A DNA stretch of 7,359 nt from Promethearchaeota archaeon (GCA_016840695.1 JAEORV010000070.1:1-7359), one strand, 5' to 3'; positions 1-6,664 are shown, counted from the stretch's first letter. The notes: a model not told the origin generated them from the letters alone. Numbers and translations: made by a program.

Positions 1-53
1 AATTCAGCTCTCTCTTCTTGAACTTGAATAGAAGATTTTGTGGTAGTATCCAT
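1..53 (-). CDS. N-terminal fragment of an unidentified protein, cut by the window edge
   Basis: An ATG at 53-51 on the minus strand opens a frame that stays open to the window edge: 17 codons reading MDTTTKSSIQVQEERAE. The peptide is polar and has no signal peptide or membrane segment. It is too short to assign to a family. Support for a real gene comes mainly from the upstream spacer, which holds a good minus-strand TATA-like box about 38 bases before the ATG and a palindrome farther upstream. The frame could still be open by chance, because 17 codons is not significant by itself. The gene would follow the HAD phosphatase gene in the same direction, after a 193-base gap, and so probably has its own promoter. 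Confidence 0.45.
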   Translation of the reverse strand, partial: MDTTTKSSIQVQEERAE

Positions 54-86
54 AATGATTATGTTTTTACAATTGTGTCCTCTTTT

Positions 87-96
87 GATATATTTT
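87..96 (-). promoter_or_regulatory. Putative TATA box for the left-edge gene
   Basis: On the minus strand this reads AAAATATATC, close to the archaeal TATA-box pattern. Its centre is about 38 bases upstream of the ATG at 53, so transcription starting about 26 bases downstream would give a leader of roughly 12 bases. The spacer is AT-rich overall, so a chance match is possible. Confidence 0.4.
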
Positions 97-125
97 ATTT
101 GATAGTATTTAATAATTTTGATATA

Positions 126-140
126 ACGATTAATAATCGT
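126..140. promoter_or_regulatory. 15-base perfect palindrome, candidate operator
   Basis: ACGATTA-A-TAATCGT is a perfect dyad with 7-base arms around one central base. It lies about 30 bases upstream of the putative TATA box of the left-edge gene, a position suited to a dimeric regulator. It could also be a weak hairpin in the 3' untranslated region of the HAD gene transcript. No regulator is identified. Confidence 0.3.
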
Positions 141-186
141 GAGTATTAAATCCTTAAAATTAGAGCCGAGGCATTGAAAGTGTAAT

Positions 187-192
187 AAAAAA
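187..192 (-). terminator. Possible U-rich terminator of the TPR/HAD operon
   Basis: The minus strand has a run of six T about 55 bases after the HAD stop codon, and another T-rich stretch overlaps the stop codon itself (250-255). Archaeal RNA polymerase can terminate at oligo-U without a hairpin. No hairpin is evident here, so the call is weak. Confidence 0.25.
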
Positions 193-246
193 TGAATCTT
201 TTAACAACAATGCTCTTCTTCTTATAGCAATGTTCTTCTTTTTACT

Positions 247-909
247 TTAAAAAAGCGAGTGTATCTTTTCAAGTGTAATTTCAGCAACACTATTCAGAAT
301 TATGTGCTTTCTTTTCTCATTTCTTCTTAATTGTTCGGCCTCAGTAGTACCGGTTAACACACCGATGAAGGGACAATTCAGCATCTCAGAAAGTTTCATG
401 TCTTTTGGGTGATCTCCTATAATAACGAATTGGTGTAGAGGATACATGTCAAAAAGCAATTCTTTCAATTTAGGGTCGAGCTTGCTTTTTATATCGTTGT
501 TTTCACCAAAGATGTAATCGAATAGATCGTCCAATTTCAGATATTTCAACAGTTTTATTGCCATTTCCTGCTTTTTTGAAGTTATAACGCCTAATGTATA
601 AGATTCGTTTTTTAATTCGTTCAGCTTCTCCCTTACACCAGGGATGAGCTTAACTTGGTAAATACCCTCGCTTCCGTAATACTCCCTAAATGCCGAAGTT
701 AGAATCGATGGTTCAATATCAGGCACCAACTCACTAAATGTTTGATTTAAAGGCACGCCAATCGTTTTTACAAGGATTTTCTCTTCAATTTCTGGAAGAT
801 CGTGCTTTTTTAACGCGTATTTAAATGATTTTAGAATTCCCTCTTTATTAATTAATAGCGTGAAATCTAAATCGAAACTCAAGATGATATCTTCGTTTTT
901 TAGGCTCAT
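247..909 (-). CDS. HAD-superfamily phosphatase, phosphoglycolate-phosphatase-like
   Basis: A 220-residue protein of the usual length for the Gph/PpaX-like branch of the haloacid dehalogenase superfamily, predicted to remove phosphate from a small cytoplasmic metabolite with Mg2+. All four HAD motifs are visible. Motif I is DLDFT, with nucleophile Asp13 and acid/base Asp15. Motif II is GVITSK, with Thr110. Motif III is a lysine around 143-147. Motif IV is GDHPKD, with Asp166 and Asp170. Residues about 20-88 between motifs I and II are the size of a helical C1 cap. Motif I has Phe16 where DxDGT is common, which should not abolish activity. The ATG at 909 lies 9 bases after the TPR gene's TGA with no clear Shine-Dalgarno, so translation may be coupled to that gene. 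The fold is certain but the substrate is not: phosphoglycolate, pyrophosphate and other sugar or nucleotide phosphates are all possible. Confidence 0.88.
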   Translation of the reverse strand: MSLKNEDIILSFDLDFTLLINKEGILKSFKYALKKHDLPEIEEKILVKTIGVPLNQTFSELVPDIEPSILTSAFREYYGSEGIYQVKLIPGVREKLNELKNESYTLGVITSKKQEMAIKLLKYLKLDDLFDYIFGENNDIKSKLDPKLKELLFDMYPLHQFVIIGDHPKDMKLSEMLNCPFIGVLTGTTEAEQLRRNEKRKHIILNSVAEITLEKIHSLF

Positions 910-918
910 GTGCTTTAT

Positions 919-2587
919 TCAAGCTTTTAATTTTTTAAACAAGTTCAATAAATAGAGGATATCTTCGGAGCCAGTAATTAACCTCCTAAGATTGTAGGGA
1001 AAATTGGCCAATCTCACTTCTTTTCCTTTAGAAACCCAGTCAATTATCATGTTAATCATTTTTTTGTAGTCGTTAATGGTTTTTCCATCAGATTCAATTT
1101 CTGACATGATTCCTAAAGCTTTTTCGTTCTGCCCTATGAGGATGCTTGATAACGACGCGATAATATACGAATGAACGATGTGCGAGTATCCCACTTTCTT
1201 CAAGTTTGCTGCCCGATAATAATACCTATAGACATTTTTAACCATTTCCCTCAACAATAAATCGTCGGCGGAGTCTAGCTTCTCGTAAAACTTCACGCTC
1301 TCCAAAATCAGCGTGGCAGCCGTGAAAAATTGCTTGCTTTTTAATCCTTCTTTTGCTACTTTATTTAAACCCCTTACTATTTGATTAAAAATTCCATACC
1401 GGTTAAACTCCAAATCACCTTCAACGGCTATATCATAAGCGTTTAAATAACATTCTGTAGATTGATTAACATCGTCCAATTTCCAAAGATTATCACCAGC
1501 CTTAATGAAATGCTTGTAGGCCATCTCGAGGTTATTTAATTCCTTAAAAACGTCCCCTGCATCTATGAAATTTATGGCAGCGTCTCCATAATCTTCGGAT
1601 TTTTCTGCATAATTTCCCGCCAAGACAAAGCAAGATGCAGATTCAATTAAATTATTGACGATTTCTTGATAGCATAATCCAGCACCGCGATAGTATCGGG
1701 AAATTTTACTGAAATTCGCTTCATTTTTTTCCAAATTCTCTGCTAAGTTAATATATGCCCCTGCTTCTTTTTTTGAGTAAGCTACAAATTTGTCTTTATC
1801 GTTTATTATTCCGTAGAGGTTCTTTAATATCTGCGAAATTTGAGCTAACCCTAGATTATCGTTCTTGTCGTCCAATTCTTGAAATGCATCTGAAAAAAAC
1901 TCCATTCCATCCAATATCACTTCTTTTGCCTTAGGAAAGTCGTCTAATTCTTCGTAACATCCTGCAATTTGTTGATAAGAAAATGATAGCATGTCATAAT
2001 AATTGCATGTTTTTCCAACATCGATCACTTTCGAGTAATATAGAATGGCTTTCTTGTAATCAAGAATTCTGAGGTATAAATCGGCAATATTTTGCTGGAT
2101 TATTGTATACTTCCTCACTTCGTTGAATTCCTCTTGAAGCTTGCTTTCTTTATCCAAATATTGGATACTATTTAACACCGCTTGTTTTTCTAACTCAAAA
2201 TCCTGGAATTTTATCTTATAGATCTCGGCAATTTTCAAGTAAATCTCGGCAATTTCGCGTATTTTAGCTTGAAGTTTATACGCGTCGATTTGCCTTTCCC
2301 AGACTCGAATATTTTGCTTGTATAATTTTTGTGCTTGCTCAAAATCTAAATATTCCACGATTTCTGCTGCAGAATATAGGAATTCTCCCGTCTCAAAGAG
2401 CTCACCGGATTCCGCAATTTCTTTCGAAAACGTGATTGCGTCTGAAATGATAGTTTGTTTTAATTTCTTCTTCTCGTTAAAATTTTTGATTTTTGGTAGA
2501 CTACGAACTGAATCCCTTAATTGTTCTAGAAATTCAATGTAATCTTCGTATCCATCCTCTTCAAGAATCTTATGATCAACTCTTCAC
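919..2587 (-). CDS. TPR-repeat (SNAP-like) scaffold protein with a disrupted or unconventional 5' end
   Basis: An all-helical protein built of tetratricopeptide-like hairpins and presumably acting in protein-protein contacts. Numbering from the GTG at 2358 (479 residues), typical repeats lie at about 85-118, 124-157 and 241-310. The last block has the A-x-x-F/C-x-x-A-G pattern of alpha-SNAP-type repeats (ASCFVLAGN, AAINFIDAGD, AYKHFIKAGD). There is no signal peptide, membrane segment or enzymatic motif. The GTG at 2358 is the first ATG/GTG/TTG in frame but has no Shine-Dalgarno. The frame stays open upstream to 2583, adding about 74 codons that read as convincing TPR sequence (for example EDGYEDYIEFLEQ and GELFETGEFLYSAAEI). 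A TATA-like box is placed for a leaderless start at the GTG at 2587, which begins GTG AAG AGT and then meets TGA at 2578-2576. Losing one base there would join it to the long frame. I therefore annotate to 2587, with a suspected frameshift. It is followed 9 bases later by the HAD gene. The SNAP relationship is an impression from the repeat pattern, not proven. Confidence 0.8.
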
Positions 2588-2605
2588 TATGACTATCACG
2601 TAAAA

Positions 2606-2617
2606 AAAATATATTTT
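2606..2617 (-). promoter_or_regulatory. TATA box for the TPR/HAD operon
   Basis: AAAATATATTTT, itself symmetric, is centred about 25 bases upstream of the GTG at 2587 on the minus strand. This is the spacing expected for a leaderless archaeal transcript starting at that GTG. It is much too far (about 250 bases) from the GTG at 2358, which independently favours the longer TPR gene. Confidence 0.45.
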
Positions 2618-2647
2618 AACATAAAAATTCATTGTTTTTTACGAAAA

Positions 2648-2657
2648 CTTTAAATAG
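2648..2657 (+). promoter_or_regulatory. Putative plus-strand TATA/BRE promoter
   Basis: CTTTAAATAG preceded by CGAAAA resembles an archaeal TATA box with a purine-rich BRE. The predicted start is near 2678, about 130 bases before the ubiquitin-like gene. It could give that gene a long leader, drive a short RNA ending at the T-run at 2706-2711, or be unused. Confidence 0.35.
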
Positions 2658-2659
2658 GA

Positions 2660-2701
2660 GCGAAATTCGTTCCATAAACCGCCAAAAGGTGTGAATTTCG
2701 T
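2660..2701. repeat. Inverted repeat in the divergent promoter region
   Basis: CGAAATTC (2661-2668) and GAATTTCG (2693-2700) are exact inverted copies. With G·U pairs the stem extends to 2660-2670/2691-2701, followed by a U·U mismatch and two more C-G pairs (2672-2673 with 2688-2689) around a 14-base loop. The dyad centre (about 2680) coincides with the start point predicted from the TATA box at 2648-2657, which suits an operator. It could alternatively be an RNA hairpin. Confidence 0.4.
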
Positions 2702-2727
2702 CGTTCTTTTTAGCATTTAGGGAATCT

Positions 2728-2751
2728 ATTTATTTTTAGAAAGAAATAAAT
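2728..2751 (+). repeat. A/U-rich hairpin in the leader region of the ubiquitin-like gene
   Basis: ATTTATTTTT and AGAAATAAAT form a 10-pair stem with one G·U pair around an AGAA tetraloop. All pairs but one are A-U, so the structure would be weak. It would be transcribed only if the distal promoter near 2650 is used. Confidence 0.2.
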
Positions 2752-2776
2752 TTAAATTAAATTAATATAATATTAT
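2750..2776 (+). promoter_or_regulatory. Proximal TATA-rich promoter of the ubiquitin-like gene
   Basis: An uninterrupted A/T stretch contains ATTTAAATTAAAT and TTAATATAATA. A TATA box centred near 2756 would place the transcript start near 2782, leaving a leader of about 27 bases that contains the AGAGGT ribosome site. The exact box cannot be fixed in such AT-rich sequence. Confidence 0.4.
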
Positions 2777-2792
2777 TAATAGCAACAATACT

Positions 2793-2799
2793 AAGAGGT
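2793..2799 (+). promoter_or_regulatory. Ribosome binding site deciding the TTG start at 2809
   Basis: AAGAGGT matches the archaeal anti-Shine-Dalgarno. It touches the TTG at 2800 directly, which is too close, but lies 9 bases before the in-frame TTG at 2809, a normal spacing. The downstream TTG is therefore preferred. Confidence 0.5.
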
Positions 2800-2808
2800 T
2801 TGACTAAG

Positions 2809-3018
2809 TTGAAACAAATAAGCGAGCTATTAGAAACTGGAATTTATGAAACTTTCACTCCAGAAAAAACCATGACGGTTGCAGACCTTTTAAAAGAATT
2901 GAATTTAGAAGGAAAATATTTTGGTATTCTCGTTGACGGAAAGAAAGCCGATCCTGACACGAAGATTACTCCTGAGAGCGAAGTTGTGGTCCTTCCGCAC
3001 ATTGCGGGCGGTAAATAA
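2809..3018 (+). CDS. Ubiquitin-like β-grasp small modifier / sulfur carrier (MoaD/ThiS/SAMP-like)
   Basis: A 69-residue protein (72 if the TTG at 2800 is used) of the size of MoaD, ThiS and archaeal SAMPs. The family is adenylated at the C-terminal glycine by an E1-like enzyme, then carries sulfur as a thiocarboxylate for molybdopterin, tRNA thiolation or thiamine, or is conjugated to proteins. Visible hallmarks are the helix-1 segment TVADLLKEL, the strand YFGILVDGKKA, the segment TKITPESEVVVLP and a C-terminal HIAGG. Unusually, one lysine follows the GG, whereas functional MoaD/ThiS proteins normally end exactly at GG. That residue would need removal, for instance by a JAMM/MPN-type protease, or the protein may not be activated in the usual way. 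No E1-like, MoaE or ThiG gene is in the window, so the branch cannot be chosen. The gene is divergent from the TPR gene and convergent with the AsnRS gene. Confidence 0.82.
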   Translation: MKQISELLETGIYETFTPEKTMTVADLLKELNLEGKYFGILVDGKKADPDTKITPESEVVVLPHIAGGK

Positions 3019-3026
3019 TAATTATA

Positions 3027-3043
3027 TTTTTTTCTCTTTTTTT
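3027..3043 (+). terminator. U-rich terminator of the ubiquitin-like gene
   Basis: Two runs of seven T separated by CTC begin 9 bases after the TAA stop. This is the standard form of an intrinsic archaeal terminator. It also separates this gene from the convergent AsnRS gene, whose stop is 60 bases further on. Confidence 0.55.
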
Positions 3044-3102
3044 AACGGGTTATTAATGAATAATTTAATACAGAATAAAATTTGATTTCGTCAATATGCC
3101 GA

Positions 3103-4404
3103 TCACGGTGCCTTACGCAACATTGTTCTGGGAAAGGGAATGGCATCTTTAATGTTATCTAGCCCACAAATCCACGATACAACTCGTTCAACACCCAGTC
3201 CGTACCCAGAGTGAGGGACGCTTCCATAATTTCTCAACTCAAAATACCATTTATAGTTATTCGGATCCTCCCCGTCTGCTTTTAGTCTATTTGACATATC
3301 TTCAACTGACAAGCTCCTTTCTGAGCCACCAATGATTTCACAGTATCCTTCGGGGGCTAACATGTCAAAGCATAACGCTTCTTTTGGATTTTCTTCGCTA
3401 GGTGGTTTGTAAAAACCCATGATTTCGGTAGGATAGTGCGTGACAACGACGGGAACTTTAAAGTGGTCAGCAATCTTAGCTTCTTCGTTAGTTCTTAAAT
3501 CCTTTCCCCAGGGGACGTTCATTTGGTATTTATTATTAAGAATATCTAGAGCTTCTGCATACTTGATGGTTGGATATTCGGCCTCCACGTATCCTTCCAG
3601 TAGTTTAATATCCCTTTCTAAGATTTCAAGTTCTTTCTTGTTATTCTCCAAGACTTCTTGTAGTATGAACCTTATTTCGTCTTTTGCAACTTCAGTAACC
3701 TCATCAAGTTTCATCCACGCTGCTTCCATTTCAGCCATCCAGAACTCTGATAAATGCCTTGAAGTTTTCGACTTTTCTGCTCTAAATGTTGGACCCATGT
3801 TGTAAATTTTCCCTAGAGAGAAGATTCCCGCTTCGGCGTATAATTGCCACGTCTGGCTCAAGTACATCTTATCTGTAAAGTACTTGACTTCAAATAACGT
3901 AGCTCCCCCTTCAGATTGGCTTGGTTGGAAAATTGGAGCGTCAAATTCGTAATAATCATTATTTCTAAAAAATTTATGAATGGCGCCAACGATCGTGTGG
4001 CGAATTTTTAAAACTGCGTTTAATCTCCTTGATCTTATCCATAGATGCCGATTATCGTATAAAAGTTCAGGTGATTGATGTTCCGTGATTGGAAATGGAT
4101 CGGCTATTTGAATTACTTCCAAATCAGAAACGGATATCTCATACCCAGTAGGAGCCCTTTCATCCTCTTTCAATTCGCCTGATATTTTGATTGACGATTC
4201 AATTGTCAATTTTTCAGCTTTTTCAAATATTTCTAGATTCTTACTTTTAGCTACCACGCATTGAATGATATCTGTTTCGTCTCTTAACACGATAAACACG
4301 AATTTATTCGATTTTCTTTCCCTATACACCCAACCTCTTAAATTTACGCTAGTAGCACCCATTTTCAGAGCTTCTGCAATGGAGATGTAATTTGATTCCT
4401 TCAT
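3103..4404 (-). CDS. asnS: Asparaginyl-tRNA synthetase, archaeal type
   Basis: A class IIb aminoacyl-tRNA synthetase of 433 residues, the normal archaeal length, charging tRNA(Asn) with asparagine in the cytoplasm. An N-terminal OB-fold anticodon-binding domain (about 5-103, with LRGWVYRER and FVFIVLRDETDIIQCVV) is followed by the catalytic domain. Motif 1 lies around 145-162. The EGGATLF segment is at 165-171. Motif 2 has FRAEKS at 207-212 and RHLSEFW at 216-222. Motif 3 is GYGLGVER at 400-407, ending in the ATP-binding arginine. FDMLAPEGYCEIIGGSER (346-363) is the AsnRS form of this region and, with the IPFPRT ending, argues against AspRS. The residue before QLYAE (187-191) is Trp186, bulkier than I would expect there. 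The ATG at 4404 is chosen because a TATA-like box lies about 30 bases upstream, fitting an almost leaderless transcript. Direct AsnRS charging suggests that Asn-tRNA need not be made by a transamidation route. Confidence 0.95.
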   Translation of the reverse strand: MKESNYISIAEALKMGATSVNLRGWVYRERKSNKFVFIVLRDETDIIQCVVAKSKNLEIFEKAEKLTIESSIKISGELKEDERAPTGYEISVSDLEVIQIADPFPITEHQSPELLYDNRHLWIRSRRLNAVLKIRHTIVGAIHKFFRNNDYYEFDAPIFQPSQSEGGATLFEVKYFTDKMYLSQTWQLYAEAGIFSLGKIYNMGPTFRAEKSKTSRHLSEFWMAEMEAAWMKLDEVTEVAKDEIRFILQEVLENNKKELEILERDIKLLEGYVEAEYPTIKYAEALDILNNKYQMNVPWGKDLRTNEEAKIADHFKVPVVVTHYPTEIMGFYKPPSEENPKEALCFDMLAPEGYCEIIGGSERSLSVEDMSNRLKADGEDPNNYKWYFELRNYGSVPHSGYGLGVERVVSWICGLDNIKDAIPFPRTMLRKAP

Positions 4405-4430
4405 GATCGAATAAAAAAAATAATGGACAA

Positions 4431-4440
4431 TTTAAAAAAA
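4431..4440 (-). promoter_or_regulatory. TATA-like box of asnS, overlapping a T-run after the glycosidase gene
   Basis: On the minus strand this reads TTTTTTTAAA. The TTTAAA core is centred about 29 bases before the asnS ATG. The run of seven T (4434-4440) lies about 60 bases after the upstream glycosidase stop and may also terminate that transcript. Confidence 0.4.
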
Positions 4441-4497
4441 TGTCTGTTTTCGGATTATTTTATCTCACGAATATCTTAATTCCAGTCCTCTAAGTAT

Positions 4498-6627
4498 TTA
4501 TTTGAGGATTGCGATTATCGGTGATAAAGGAGGGATCTCTACTTCAAATTGACAGATGTCGTTCGATTCCTTGGTTAAATTTATGGTAGAAATCACCTGA
4601 TTTGTGCCATTATATATCTCTGCTGTGGTGACATCCACACCATATCTTAAAAGGTTTATTTGAATATTTATAAGTCGTTTCCGGCTACTCAGATTATACG
4701 CCGTAAGTACTCCTGTCTTATTGATATCGTCCACGTGAAGGTGAATATCTTTGGTAACTCCGTAAAATGTTCCACGTGTAAAAAGGGGCTTTAATTTTTT
4801 ATAGAGATTCATCGCCTCTTTTAACGCCTTGTATTTTGCGCTCTCTTTATCGCTCAATCCTCCGATTCCCAAATGTCTCACAAGAGAAGCGTACCACCAG
4901 AATTGTACCATGTTTTCGTTATCACTATTCTCATTTATATGCAGGTATAAAGGGATTGAATAAGCCATATTGTATTCAAACAGCTGTGTTGCCCTATTAG
5001 ATAATAAATCTTGCAGTGGATTCCACATGCATTCAAAACCCCAATTCTCGTCAAAACTATGGGGAAGGTTGTGCTGATAATATAATGGATGTCGTGGTTG
5101 TACTCCCCTATCGTGCGCTTCTATGAGGATATTGGGAAATTTCTTCTTAACATTTTGGATGACTTTAAAAATATTTTCTGCGTGCGTTTTTCTTTGCATG
5201 GGCACCTCATGTCCATGTTTCTTACTAAAACAGCCGAGATCGTCCACCATGAACATTGAAAGTGCGGTAAAATCGAACATGAAAAAGTCTGTTCCTTCTT
5301 TTGCCAGTTCTAGTATCCTTCGCGTTTTTTCTTTCACCCAGAAATCATTTGCGCACAAACAATATATGTTCATATAAGGATCTTGGATAACTCTTATTCC
5401 CTTTTTGCTCCTTAAGTAAAACTCATCGGATTCATTTTCTCCTTCAAAATTCATCATGAGATGCAGGGCTAATTTTAAACCGTATTTTTCGTGAATTACC
5501 CTTGAAAATTCCTTTAAGGGGCCAAAGCGTTCCTCGTTCCAAATGGAAGAGCCTAAGGCTATGTTCCATCCAGGATCCAAATACAAGCATTCAGCACCAA
5601 TATCTCGAGCTAGCTCAGCTTCTCCATAAAGTTGTTCTAGAGTATATACTTCGAAGTCCGTGCTATCCACAAAAAATCCCGTCTTTTCTGAAGCCCAACC
5701 CAAATTGTATAATTCGTTCCAATGAACCGGAGGATCGTAATCGAGTTTGAATTTATGGCCATGTTCCTCAAGGTGTCTCCGGTAAAGATAATATCCCTCT
5801 TTATAATCTCCTTTATACACGGCATACCTTGTTACACCAAAGCTATAACCCTGATTCGGCTCGAGGAGTGTTGCGCCTTCAGGATTACCGTCGTAAAGGG
5901 AAACGCCTCCAAATAATACATCAACATTTTCAGCACCCCTTCCGGGTAATGTTTTTGGAAGTCTTTGAAATCGAGAATACTCCATTTGTGAGGGATTATA
6001 GTTGCACGTGAGTAAACCTCCCTGCGAATTCCCCCATAACCAGCCTTCGGCGCAAAAACCTGGCATTTCTACTGATTTATCAATCCATGCACAAAACATG
6101 AGGTCATTTGCAGTAAAAAATTCTTGTTTTCTATTCTCTTCATATCCAAAATATTGACGAGCAGGTATGGCCGTCAAGATATATTCATCTAAATGCTCGT
6201 TCCATCCAAAATTTTGCCTAAAGAGTGTTTTCTTAAAACCTAGATTTATATATCCTAATCTAACTTTTTTTTTCCCGAGATTCGTAATAGTAATTTGTTC
6301 ATCCAACCACTTGCTTTCTTTTTTTAATACAAATTTTTGGGTGATATGGATATCCGTACCCTCAAACGATCCTTCTACTATTAAGACATTTTCCCCTTCT
6401 TGATGTATATTTCTCGATGTTATCTTCCTTGCCTTGTTTTCTGCTCCTACATGTGCCAAATAAACGTAACGAGATCCTCTTTTACCAGATGTCAAGATGC
6501 TATAATGATAATCTTTATCAGCATAAATGACATTATTTATCTTACTTTGAAGTTCATATTGAAAATTTAATTCATTTTTATTAATGCTAAATCTCCAGTA
6601 TTGATTTTCTAGTTCAAACACATTCAT
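4498..6627 (-). CDS. GH36-like (clan GH-D) intracellular glycoside hydrolase of unknown specificity
   Basis: A 709-residue protein with the three-part GH36 layout: an N-terminal β-sandwich (about 1-290), a central (β/α)8 barrel (about 300-620) and a C-terminal β domain (about 620-709). Barrel landmarks align in order with α-galactosidases. YLDPGW (349-354) corresponds to the IDDGW loop. FFMFDF (448-453) corresponds to the nucleophile strand, giving Asp452. LIEAHDRG (501-508) corresponds to the LIESCSSG segment. HSFDENW (523-529) corresponds to the acid/base site, giving Asp526. The substrate-contacting lysine of the usual KWD nucleophile motif is Met450 here, and the FGLWVEPE segment is LALHLMMNFEGE. 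The enzyme therefore probably prefers something other than a plain α-galactoside. There is no signal peptide or transmembrane segment, so it should act in the cytoplasm on an imported or endogenous glycan. The ATG at 6627 has a weak GATGAG site (6631-6636) 3 bases upstream. There are no sugar transporter genes beside it. Confidence 0.82.
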   Translation of the reverse strand: MNVFELENQYWRFSINKNELNFQYELQSKINNVIYADKDYHYSILTSGKRGSRYVYLAHVGAENKARKITSRNIHQEGENVLIVEGSFEGTDIHITQKFVLKKESKWLDEQITITNLGKKKVRLGYINLGFKKTLFRQNFGWNEHLDEYILTAIPARQYFGYEENRKQEFFTANDLMFCAWIDKSVEMPGFCAEGWLWGNSQGGLLTCNYNPSQMEYSRFQRLPKTLPGRGAENVDVLFGGVSLYDGNPEGATLLEPNQGYSFGVTRYAVYKGDYKEGYYLYRRHLEEHGHKFKLDYDPPVHWNELYNLGWASEKTGFFVDSTDFEVYTLEQLYGEAELARDIGAECLYLDPGWNIALGSSIWNEERFGPLKEFSRVIHEKYGLKLALHLMMNFEGENESDEFYLRSKKGIRVIQDPYMNIYCLCANDFWVKEKTRRILELAKEGTDFFMFDFTALSMFMVDDLGCFSKKHGHEVPMQRKTHAENIFKVIQNVKKKFPNILIEAHDRGVQPRHPLYYQHNLPHSFDENWGFECMWNPLQDLLSNRATQLFEYNMAYSIPLYLHINENSDNENMVQFWWYASLVRHLGIGGLSDKESAKYKALKEAMNLYKKLKPLFTRGTFYGVTKDIHLHVDDINKTGVLTAYNLSSRKRLINIQINLLRYGVDVTTAEIYNGTNQVISTINLTKESNDICQFEVEIPPLSPIIAILK

Positions 6628-6664
6628 TTTCTCATCAGCAGAACTTTATTTTATTATTGAAAAG

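Noticed and set aside
2318..2542. A 74-codon plus-strand frame opposite the TPR gene's 5' end
   Set aside because: It lies opposite the TPR N-terminal region, which has clear TPR sequence character on the minus strand; the plus-strand translation has none.
2678..2711. A possible short RNA gene between the inverted-repeat promoter and the T-run
   Set aside because: No tRNA, C/D-box or known riboswitch features are visible; kept only as an alternative under the inverted-repeat finding.
3440..3805. A 121-codon open frame on the plus strand inside asnS
   Set aside because: It is antisense to the conserved catalytic domain of AsnRS, is serine-rich low-quality sequence, and resembles no family. 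It is a shadow of the real gene.
3103..4404. Aspartyl-tRNA synthetase or AsnRS-like asparagine synthetase as alternative identity
   Set aside because: The intact N-terminal OB-fold anticodon-binding domain, the APEGYCEIIGGSER segment and the IPFPRT ending match true archaeal AsnRS.
5123..6403. Several short plus-strand frames and one minus-strand frame within the glycosidase gene
   Set aside because: All are out of frame with a 709-residue protein that has recognisable GH36-like landmarks throughout, and none has a ribosome site or protein-like composition.
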